Source of the DNA: Planctomycetota bacterium
GTDB lineage: Bacteria > Planctomycetota > UBA1135 > GCA-002686595
Direction: 5' to 3'
DNA length: 64,000 nt
Assembly: GCA_016795245.1 (NCBI GenBank)
Contig: JAEUIA010000112.1
Location: forward strand, 37,334-101,333
Shown here: piece by piece, positions 44,714 to 51,940 of the stretch
How positions within the stretch are numbered: the first letter of the stretch is position 1
Layout of the letters: the number at the start of each line of letters is the position of its first letter
Program-made: the position numbers and the translations under genes
The notes under the pieces: generated by a model
Database searches by the model: none
The model's input: the letters and a program-made list of their open reading frames with translations, nothing else
What the model was told of the DNA's origin: nothing

Positions 44714-46608
44714 GCGCTTCCCCTTCCATCTGGCCGGCGCCGCAGAGCACGCAAGTCGCGAGCAGCGTGAGCTGTCTCAACGCTCGTCTGCAAGTGACGG
44801 GAATCGGACCCGAGCATGCGACTTGTGTCGAGCACTTGCGCGCCCGGCTCGCTGCGATCGAGATCGAGATCGGCTCCGGCGATTCCCCGCTCGCCACCGG
44901 CGTGCATGTGTCCTTCGGACACGTGGATCCGCGGACGACTTCCAGGGAAGCCTACGCGCTCGCGCTCCAGGCGGATGGCATCACGCTGCGCTGCGCTTCC
45001 GAGCGTGCGCTGTACCCGGCCTTTGCCACGCTCGTGCAACATTTGCGGGGAATGGAGCGCGCTGGAAGTGAATTGCGCGGGCGCGTCACGCGCTACGTCG
45101 ATTGGCCCACCTTCGTCGTGCGCGGAGTCATGCTGGACGTGTCGCGGACGCGCGTGCCGCGCATGGAAACGCTGTACGCCATCGTCGAGCGCCTCGCTGC
45201 GTGGAAGATCAATCAACTCCAGCTCTACATGGAGCACACGTTCGCGTACGTCGGCCACGACACGGTCTGGCGCGACGCTTCACCCTTCACGGCGGATGAG
45301 ATCCGCGCGCTCGATCGCTTCTGCCTTGCGCGCGGCGTGGAACTGGTGCCGAACCAGCAGAGCTTCGGTCACATGCATCGCTGGCTGAAGCACGCGCGCT
45401 ACCGCGACCTCGCCGAAGTGCCCGAAGGCGTCGAGCATGCGTTCAGCATCGAACGCGAACCCTATTCCTTGGATCTCTCGGATCCGCGTGCCGGCGCCTT
45501 GCTCGACGATCTGTACGACCAATTGCTGCCGTGCTTCACGAGCAAGCTCGTCAACGTCGGTCTGGACGAGACCTTCGATCTGGGACTCGGTCGCGCGCGC
45601 GCTGCCTGCGAGGAGAGGGGCGTCGAGCGCGTCTACCTCGAGTACTTGAAGCTCGTGCACGCGAAGATCCGCGCGCGCGGTCGCACGATGCAGTTCTGGG
45701 GCGACATCATCGTCAAGCGACCCGAACTCGTTCCGGAACTGCCGCGCGACGCGATCGCGCTCGAATGGGGCTACGACGCCGGGCACCCGTTCGCCGAACA
45801 CGCAGCTGCATTCCGCACGAGCGGACTGCAGTTCTACGTCTGCCCGGGTACATCGAGTTGGCAGAGCCTGGGCGGGCGCAGTGACAACCTGCTCGCCAAC
45901 TTGTCGGAAGCAGCCCGGCACGGCGCGGCAGCACACGCGAACGGTTATCTGGTGACGGATTGGGGCGATCGTGGACACCTGCAGCCGCGCGTCATCGCGG
46001 AACCTGGCCTGGCCTTGGGCGCGGGATGCGCGTGGAACGCGAACGCCGACCTCACCGATCGCGCGCTCCTGGAGCGCATCCTCGACGAACATGTGTTCGA
46101 GGACGAGGCCGGTGTCATGGGCGCGCTGGTCCTCGACCTCGGTCGAGCCGGCGACGTCACGGGTGCGAAGAGCACCAATGGTTCGCCGCTGTTCTTTCTG
46201 CTGGCCTTCGCGCGCGAACCGCTCCCCCACGCGCGCATCGTCGACCCGAGCACCGACGGATTGCAGCGCGCCCGCGGCTTCCTCGCCGAGCTTCGTGAAC
46301 GCGTCGCGCGCATCCGCTCCAGCCGTACCGACGCGGCTTTGCTGGCCGACGAGTTGCGCTTCGTCATCGACCTGCTCATCTTCGCCTGTGATTTCGGCTG
46401 CGCTCGTCTCGCGGCTGCACCCGGCTCGGCCGTGCCTGCGATCGCGCTCTCCGTTCGGCGATCGCTGGCGACACGCTTGCGGCCCTTGATCGCCGAGCAT
46501 CGTCGCCTGTGGCTCGTGCGCGAACGTCCAGGCGGTCTGGACGAGAGCGCGGCGTGGCTGGAGCGCGTGCTCGCGCTGCTCGAACAAGACGCGCCCGGCC
46601 ACGCTTGA
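44710..46608 (+). CDS. Family 20 glycoside hydrolase (beta-N-acetylhexosaminidase-like)
   Basis: 632 aa from GTG at 44710, which overlaps the addA stop (GTGA). An N-terminal GH20b-like domain (about 1-125) has ALALQADGITLRCASERAL. The TIM barrel begins with RGVMLDVSRTRVPRMETLYA and KINQLQLYMEHTFAY. The catalytic Asp-Glu pair is D286-E287 in NVGLDETFDLG, and the substrate-side motifs are GRTMQFWGDIIVKRPEL and IALEWGYDAGHPF. There is no signal peptide, so it is probably cytoplasmic and may recycle imported glycan pieces; that role is inferred. Confidence 0.88.
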   Translation: MSASPSIWPAPQSTQVASSVSCLNARLQVTGIGPEHATCVEHLRARLAAIEIEIGSGDSPLATGVHVSFGHVDPRTTSREAYALALQADGITLRCASERALYPAFATLVQHLRGMERAGSELRGRVTRYVDWPTFVVRGVMLDVSRTRVPRMETLYAIVERLAAWKINQLQLYMEHTFAYVGHDTVWRDASPFTADEIRALDRFCLARGVELVPNQQSFGHMHRWLKHARYRDLAEVPEGVEHAFSIEREPYSLDLSDPRAGALLDDLYDQLLPCFTSKLVNVGLDETFDLGLGRARAACEERGVERVYLEYLKLVHAKIRARGRTMQFWGDIIVKRPELVPELPRDAIALEWGYDAGHPFAEHAAAFRTSGLQFYVCPGTSSWQSLGGRSDNLLANLSEAARHGAAAHANGYLVTDWGDRGHLQPRVIAEPGLALGAGCAWNANADLTDRALLERILDEHVFEDEAGVMGALVLDLGRAGDVTGAKSTNGSPLFFLLAFAREPLPHARIVDPSTDGLQRARGFLAELRERVARIRSSRTDAALLADELRFVIDLLIFACDFGCARLAAAPGSAVPAIALSVRRSLATRLRPLIAEHRRLWLVRERPGGLDESAAWLERVLALLEQDAPGHA

Positions 46609-46639
46609 TGGGCTCGTCGTGCGCTACCCTGGCCGTGCG

Positions 46640-47680
46640 ATGACCGTTCCGCTCGTGACGCACGACCTGCCCGGCACCGGCGGAACCGTGAAACAGACGG
46701 CCGCCGATTTCGTCGTGACGGAGATCCCGTTGTACGAACCCTCGGGTGTCGGCGAGCACGTGTACGTGCGTCACCGGCGCTCGAATGCGACGACGCGCGA
46801 GGTCGTGACGGCGCTGGCGCGCGCATTCGGTGTCGCGGCGCGCGACGTCGGCTACGCGGGGTTGAAGGACAAGCGTGCGGACGCTACGCAGACCTTCTCG
46901 CTGCAGCTGCACAAGGACGCCGTGGAAGACGTTGCGCGCCGCGTCACGGATGCGGTCGGCGGCGAAGTACTCGACGTCAGACGTCATGCCAACAAACTGC
47001 GCCGCGGGCACCTGATCGGGAATCGCTTCGAGATCCGGTTGGCGAACACCGACGAGCGCGCGCTCGAACACGCGCAGGCGATCGCAGTAGCGCTAGCGGC
47101 GCGCGGTCTGCCGAACGCGTACGGTCCGCAGCGCTACGGCGATGACGGGCGCAATGCGGAGCGCGGGCGCACACTCCTGTCCAAGCCGCGCAGCGATTGG
47201 TTGTCGCGTCTGCAGATGTCGGCCTGGCAATCGTCGCTGTTCGACGCGTGGCTCGCAGCGCGCATGGAGCGCGGCTGGTTTGAGTGCGTCGTCCGCGGCG
47301 ACGTGGCCAAGAAGTTCGGGAACGGCGCCCTGTTCGACGTCGTCGATGCCGAGATCGAGAACGTGCGCGTGGCGAGTCGCGAGATCACCTACACCGGCCC
47401 GATGTTCGGCAGTTCGATGCGACGCGCGAGCGGTGCGGCCGGTGAACTTGAGGACGCCGTGTTCGCCGCTTCGGGCGTCGATCCCTCAACCCTCGGCAAG
47501 GCGCGCCTCGAAGGCACGCGTCGCGCCGGACGCATCTTCGTCGCCGACCTCAGTGTGCGCAGCGACGGCGACGGTCTCGTGCTCGCCTTTCAACTGCCCA
47601 AGGGCAGCTACGCCACCACGGTGCTGCGCGAGTTCACGAAGAACGCGACAGCGGTCGTCGACGGATCCGAAGACGAATGA
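46640..47680 (+). CDS. truD: tRNA pseudouridine(13) synthase TruD
   Basis: 346 aa from ATG at 46640. The catalytic motif is GYAGLKDKRADATQ with Asp77 as nucleophile. Other TruD landmarks are VKQTAADFVVTEIPLYEPSG at the N-terminus (family form FxVxE), ANKLRRGHLIGNRFEI, and GLPNAYGPQRYGDDGRNA. The enzyme converts U13 of tRNA(Glu) to pseudouridine. The internal TRUD insertion domain appears shorter than in E. coli. It follows the GH20 gene by 31 bp on the same strand, and its 3' end faces a REP-like palindrome. Confidence 0.95.
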   Translation: MTVPLVTHDLPGTGGTVKQTAADFVVTEIPLYEPSGVGEHVYVRHRRSNATTREVVTALARAFGVAARDVGYAGLKDKRADATQTFSLQLHKDAVEDVARRVTDAVGGEVLDVRRHANKLRRGHLIGNRFEIRLANTDERALEHAQAIAVALAARGLPNAYGPQRYGDDGRNAERGRTLLSKPRSDWLSRLQMSAWQSSLFDAWLAARMERGWFECVVRGDVAKKFGNGALFDVVDAEIENVRVASREITYTGPMFGSSMRRASGAAGELEDAVFAASGVDPSTLGKARLEGTRRAGRIFVADLSVRSDGDGLVLAFQLPKGSYATTVLREFTKNATAVVDGSEDE

Positions 47681-47686
47681 CGGAAG

Positions 47687-47801
47687 TACGGTGCCAGAAA
47701 TACGGTGCCAGAGCAGTTTGTTCACACTTCGCCGCGAATGGTGCAGCCGTATGCGGCACGCGGCCTGTCGACTGTGAACAAATTGCTCTGGCACCGTATT
47801 T
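47687..47801. repeat. REP-like inverted repeat between convergent genes
   Basis: Two 29-bp arms, 47698-47726 and 47773-47801, are inverted copies with one mismatch; the outer ends are AAATACGGTGCCAGAGCA and TGCTCTGGCACCGTATTT. The 46-base interior contains a smaller palindrome GTGCAGCCGTATGCGGCAC. A partial direct copy, TACGGTGCCAGA, lies just outside at 47687. The TACGGTGCCAG core is typical of REP-type palindromes seen next to IS200-like RAYT transposases in other genomes; no such gene is in the window. It could also act as a two-way terminator for truD and the DUF4198 gene. Confidence 0.82.
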
Positions 47802-47856
47802 CACAGTTGCAGGCGTACGCGCACAGCACGCTGAGGCACGAGCGCCGTGGAATGGG

Positions 47857-48684
47857 CTACTTCGCGGGCGTGGGCGGCTGCACGTCGAAGGTCAGGGAAC
47901 TCCAGGTGCTCTTCCAGTCTGCGCCGGAGTCCTGCGGCGCCGCGACCATCCAGCACACGCGTGCCAGATTGGGACCTGCGTGGGTGATCCGGACTTTCAA
48001 GCGCCCGTCTGCCTGGGACCTGAGGCGCACTTCGGACTGCGGCTCGGCGTGCGACATGAAGCCGACCAGAGCGCCGGCGAGCGGCGCACCCTCGAAGTAG
48101 ACCCGCAGCGTCAACTCGTCGCCGATCTTCAGTGCGTAGGGATTCTGCTCCGGCACGATCTCGAGCGGCAGCCCGATGCGTGTGTCGAAGCCGCTGGTTG
48201 GCAGCGCATCGCGCGCGTCGGTCCTGACCCACACGAGCGACTTGACCGAACGCGCGTAGATCTCGCGCGCCCGCTTGCCGGTCTCACCGCGTGCCTTGCG
48301 CGCGGCGCTGACGTGTTCGAGGCCCTCGGCAGCCAGGTAGTGCTCGAACTTCTCGGCCTCCAACTCGATCGCGATCGTGTTGCTCTCGTAGCCGACGGCG
48401 AACAACCCCGCAGCTATCGGAGCCCACAACCCCGCCGGCGCCCGTCGATCGATCCCGAGGATCGTCTCCGCCTTGCCGAGCGCGTCGACCGCCGTGAAGC
48501 GCACGATGCGATCGGAGTTGCGCTCGACCGAATCCCCGACGAAGTGTTCGCCGACCTTCAGGTCGAACGACACGCGCTCCTTGACCACCGGCCTGTAGTT
48601 CGACGCTTCGATCCAAAAATCGTGCGCGAACGCGCCCGGGACGACGGCGGCGAGGAACAGTACTGCGATCGTGAAGCGTTGCAT
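47857..48684 (-). CDS. DUF4198-family secreted protein
   Basis: 275 aa from ATG at 48684. Signal peptide MQRFTIAVLFLAAVVPGAFA is followed by the family hallmark HDFWIEASNYRPVVKERVSF. A C-terminal beta-sandwich has LTLRVYFEGAPLAGALVGFM and RLKVRITHAGPNLARV. DUF4198 proteins are periplasmic and often lie near metal-uptake genes (NikM-like), though here the neighbours are DUF4331 and a lipoprotein. They may act together on an envelope or redox function controlled by the divergent sigma factor; this is inference. Confidence 0.88.
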   Translation of the reverse strand: MQRFTIAVLFLAAVVPGAFAHDFWIEASNYRPVVKERVSFDLKVGEHFVGDSVERNSDRIVRFTAVDALGKAETILGIDRRAPAGLWAPIAAGLFAVGYESNTIAIELEAEKFEHYLAAEGLEHVSAARKARGETGKRAREIYARSVKSLVWVRTDARDALPTSGFDTRIGLPLEIVPEQNPYALKIGDELTLRVYFEGAPLAGALVGFMSHAEPQSEVRLRSQADGRLKVRITHAGPNLARVCWMVAAPQDSGADWKSTWSSLTFDVQPPTPAK

Positions 48685-48707
48685 GCGTGTCGTTCTACCT
48701 GATTCGA

Positions 48708-48926
48708 TCACTGAAAGAGCGCGTTGAACGCGTTCGGGTCTTCGGAGAACCTGAAATCCAGGCCGTCGATGGCGACCGGTTCGGCATTGTCCACCGGCGT
48801 AGCCGCCAGTCCGCTCACGAAGTTCGTGAAGCTGCGCTGGCCGTCGTCATTCCCACCGCCGCTGCAGGCAGCGGCCGTGAAGACGAGTCCCAGGCTCAAT
48901 CCGATCGAGAGGATGCGTGCGATCAT
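48708..48926 (-). CDS. Small lipoprotein of unknown function
   Basis: 72 aa from ATG at 48926; GTG at 48941 (overlapping the DUF4331 stop as GTGA) and ATG at 48935 are other possible starts. The sequence MIARILSIGLSLGLVFTAAAC gives a lipoprotein signal with Cys21, then a Gly-rich stretch and a short acidic domain ending DPNAFNALFQ. It lies between DUF4331 and DUF4198 on the same strand with gaps of 11 and 23 bp, so all three are probably one operon. Confidence 0.72.
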   Translation of the reverse strand: MIARILSIGLSLGLVFTAAACSGGGNDDGQRSFTNFVSGLAATPVDNAEPVAIDGLDFRFSEDPNAFNALFQ

Positions 48927-48937
48927 GATGTCCATCC

Positions 48938-50398
48938 TCACTTCGCGCTGGGCGAGCCGGGCAGCGGCGTGCGCAGGTACGGGAACGCGGCGTCGAACGA
49001 CGTCTGGTCGAGGAACGCTCCATCGGTGTACGGCAGTTGACCCGAAGGCGCGTCGGCCGAATCCAGGAGCACGCCCATCACGACGCGCAACGCCTCGTCG
49101 ACGACGTCGTCACCCGGTCGCCGCCCGTTCGGGAATCCCGCCAGATCGCCGCCCAGGACGCCGAGTCGATTCTGCATCGCGGCCGGAGTCGGGAGCGTCT
49201 GTGTGTTGAGGCGCAGCATCTCCGAGCCTTGCACGCCGATCGGCTGATTGAGGCCCGTGACGCCGGTCAGGAACACCGCGACGAGATCCGTGCGCGGGAA
49301 TGCGGTCGGCGCCTGAACGCCGGCTCCTCCGAACAGGATCTCGATCAACGCCGGAAAGGTCGGGTGCGTGACGTAGTCGGCGAATTGCGCGTCGTCCTTC
49401 GGCTGACTGGCGTTGAAGCGGTCCTTGTCCTTGATACCGATCACGATCTCGTTCACGAGCGGCATGCCGAGGCGCGACACTTGCGTGAACGCACCGCCCT
49501 CCACCGTGACCTTGTTGTCGACTGCCGAGCGCGGGGCGGGATTGATGACGCGCGCCTGGCGCACGCTGGCGGTCGTCCACGCGCCGATGACCGAATCCGC
49601 ACCGGCCAGGAAACCGATGGGCACTTCGAGCACGAGCGACGTGACGTTGGCGTCGGCCAGGTCGTCGGTCTGCGCGGCCGGATCACCCAGCGGAACGAAA
49701 TTCACGAGATCGAAGACCTCGCCCAGGTTCACGGCGAACGGGTCCTTGCGCTGGCCGACGAACACACGGCCCAGCGATCCGTCCGGCAGACGGATTTCGC
49801 GCACGTGTGTCGCAGCGTAGGCGCTGTAATCGGCCAGGGTCTTGGTGCCGATATTGTCGACGGGTTTCGTGAAAGCCGTCGCACTGGTCATCGCGTCGAC
49901 CACATTGCTCACCATCCCGGTGCGACGGTCGCCGTACACCACCTTGAGCGTGTAACTCTCGCGCACGTTCAGGTTGGTGACATCGCCGGCCGCGATGCCG
50001 CCCTTCTGCACGAGCGGGAGCGAATTCATCCGCTGGTTTCCCGGAGGACCGATCGGCAGCTGGAAGTCCTGGAGCGTGTTCGTGAAGCGGAACTGAAACG
50101 TGATGTCCTCGCGCGCGTCACCGTTGTTGTCGACGTGGATCTCGTACAACGCGTCCGGATCCATCGCGAAGTAGTTCGGGCCCCCGTAGGGATCCTGAAG
50201 CGGGACGTAGTTCGCGATCAGCGTCACGTAGTCCGCGCGCCCGGTCTCGAAGCTGCGGAACATGTAGAAGTCGGTCGCGTCGACCTTTGGATTCTTGGTG
50301 ATGAACGGAGCTTCGCGGTGGCTCGAAGCCGATGCATCCGGCGCGGCGAACCACAGGCCTGCTCCCAGAGCGAGAAGCGGTAGGATCGTGATCTTCAT
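48938..50398 (-). CDS. DUF4331-family secreted protein
   Basis: 486 aa. Signal peptide MKITILPLLALGAGLWFAAP is followed by the family start SSHREAPFITKNPKVDATDF and YMFRSFETGRADYVTLIANY. Other conserved parts are PLQDPYGGPNYFAMDPDALY, EIHVDNNGDAREDITFQFRF and the C-terminal region with VLGGDLAGFPNGRRPGDDVV. The family is common in exported proteomes and has no settled biochemical role. It is the first gene of the operon with the small lipoprotein and DUF4198, and is divergent from an ECF sigma gene 208 bp away. Confidence 0.92.
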   Translation of the reverse strand: MKITILPLLALGAGLWFAAPDASASSHREAPFITKNPKVDATDFYMFRSFETGRADYVTLIANYVPLQDPYGGPNYFAMDPDALYEIHVDNNGDAREDITFQFRFTNTLQDFQLPIGPPGNQRMNSLPLVQKGGIAAGDVTNLNVRESYTLKVVYGDRRTGMVSNVVDAMTSATAFTKPVDNIGTKTLADYSAYAATHVREIRLPDGSLGRVFVGQRKDPFAVNLGEVFDLVNFVPLGDPAAQTDDLADANVTSLVLEVPIGFLAGADSVIGAWTTASVRQARVINPAPRSAVDNKVTVEGGAFTQVSRLGMPLVNEIVIGIKDKDRFNASQPKDDAQFADYVTHPTFPALIEILFGGAGVQAPTAFPRTDLVAVFLTGVTGLNQPIGVQGSEMLRLNTQTLPTPAAMQNRLGVLGGDLAGFPNGRRPGDDVVDEALRVVMGVLLDSADAPSGQLPYTDGAFLDQTSFDAAFPYLRTPLPGSPSAK

Positions 50399-50606
50399 GA
50401 GTCGTGTTCTCGAATTCCTTGCAGTCTTTCCAGCGTGATGTGCGCGTCCCCCTTCGACAGCGAACGGGGAGCGCTTGCAACCGAACTACGCGACTAGACC
50501 GGCAGTTGGACGCCGAGAAAGGCCGTGAATCGAGATCACGGGATGTCCGCGAATTTTCGGCTAGACTCTACATCCAGCGAGCGGACTGGTTCCGTATCGC
50601 ACCCGC

Positions 50607-51221
50607 ATGGAGACGAAGCCCGCCCCCGGACGCGACCGCGCATCCGGTCCACCCCTGGATCCCCTCGCCCCGCTCGTCTCGCGCATCGCAGAGGGCGATG
50701 AGCAGGCGTTGCGCGATCTGTACGACGCGCTCGCTCCGCGTGTGCTGGGCTTGTCGAGACAGATCCTGCGCGACATCCCTGCCGCCGAAGAGGCGGTCGT
50801 CGATGTCTTCGCGCAGGTGTGGCGTCAAGCCACGCGCTACGAGGTCGTGAAGGGTACGGTGGCGACCTGGGTCTGCACGCTCGCGCGCACCCGTGCGATC
50901 GACGTGCGCCGACAGCGCGCGCGACATACGTCGCGTGAAACCGCAATCGACGGTATCGACGTCGAGTTCGGCGCGGACCCCGGTTCGTCGCCGTTCACCT
51001 TGGCGGCGGCGGGAGATCGGGCGGAGCGCGTGCAACTCGCGCTGTCCCTGCTGCCGCAAGACCAGCGGCGCGCAGTCGAGGCCGCCTTTTTTGGAGGTTT
51101 GAGTCACACGGAGATCGCCGCGGCCTTCGGGCAGCCGCTCGGGACGGTCAAGACGAGAATCCGATCCGGATTGGTCGCGCTGCGCACGGCGCTCGCAACC
51201 GTCGAAGACGAGGTAGCTTGA
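50607..51221 (+). CDS. ECF-type RNA polymerase sigma-70 factor
   Basis: 204 aa. Region 2 includes LYDALAPRVLGLSRQILRDI, AAEEAVVDVFAQVWRQATRY and VATWVCTLARTRAIDVRRQR. Region 4 is LALSLLPQDQRRAVEAAFFG, then GLSHTEIAAAFGQPLGTVKT. It resembles the RpoE/ECF11-like group that pairs with ChrR anti-sigma factors, which respond to singlet oxygen or organic peroxides. Its stop overlaps the start of the anti-sigma gene by one base (TGATG). The divergent DUF4331 operon is the obvious candidate target. Confidence 0.92.
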   Translation: METKPAPGRDRASGPPLDPLAPLVSRIAEGDEQALRDLYDALAPRVLGLSRQILRDIPAAEEAVVDVFAQVWRQATRYEVVKGTVATWVCTLARTRAIDVRRQRARHTSRETAIDGIDVEFGADPGSSPFTLAAAGDRAERVQLALSLLPQDQRRAVEAAFFGGLSHTEIAAAFGQPLGTVKTRIRSGLVALRTALATVEDEVA

Positions 51222-51886
51222 TGGAACTGCACGATTTCCTGGACGACGACCTGCGCAACGAGGCCGCGCTGTTCGTGCTCAATTCACTCGGAGCGGAGGA
51301 GGCGCGCACCTACCGCTTGCACCTCGGTCAGTGCGATGTCTGCCGAGTCGAGGTCGAGTCCTTGGCACAGACCGCAGGCAAGCTGGCCTTGATCGCCCCG
51401 AGCGTCACTCCGCCCGGCGGGCTGTGGGACCGCGTGCTCGCGCGCGTGCGTCGTACCGATCCGCGCCTTTCTGCCGATGCGCGTCCCGCGAACCGCCAGG
51501 ACGAGAACTCGCCGCAGGTTTGGAAGCGATGGGAACCGGATACCGGCCGCGCCGTCCCCGACTTCACGTTCCTTTCCGGCGTCGACGACAGCGGGTTTGA
51601 GCCGACTCCCATCGCGGGCATCGAAGCGCGCAAGTTGTTCGTCGACCACGAGAACGACCGCGTGACGATGCTCGTACGCATGCGCGCGGGCTCGTCCTAT
51701 CCGCCGCACATCCACGGCGCCGTCGAAGAGTGCTACGTGATCTCGGGCGACCTGTCGGTCGGGACCCACCGCATGCGCGCGGGCGACTACCAGCGTGCGG
51801 AAGCCGGCAGCACGCACGAGCGCCAATCGACCGAAGGGGGCTGCGTCGTCCTGCTCGTTTCGTCGCTGCACGACGAGTTGATCTGA
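51221..51886 (+). CDS. ChrR-like zinc anti-sigma factor with C-terminal cupin
   Basis: 221 aa from ATG at 51221. The N-terminal zinc anti-sigma (ZAS) motif is H34-x3-C38-x2-C41 in LHLGQCDVC, which binds zinc and holds the sigma factor. The C-terminal half is a cupin of the ChrR type, with RMRAGSSYPPHIHGAVEECY containing the metal-binding HxH and Glu, then GDYQRAEAGSTHERQS. It has no membrane segment, so it works in the cytoplasm. In ChrR the cupin senses singlet-oxygen or peroxide products and triggers sigma release; the same is expected here. Confidence 0.92.
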   Translation: MELHDFLDDDLRNEAALFVLNSLGAEEARTYRLHLGQCDVCRVEVESLAQTAGKLALIAPSVTPPGGLWDRVLARVRRTDPRLSADARPANRQDENSPQVWKRWEPDTGRAVPDFTFLSGVDDSGFEPTPIAGIEARKLFVDHENDRVTMLVRMRAGSSYPPHIHGAVEECYVISGDLSVGTHRMRAGDYQRAEAGSTHERQSTEGGCVVLLVSSLHDELI

Positions 51887-51940
51887 GTTCGGGCGTTCTG
51901 CCAGTACGATTTCGGCTCGGCGCACCTTACTCTCGGCGCT

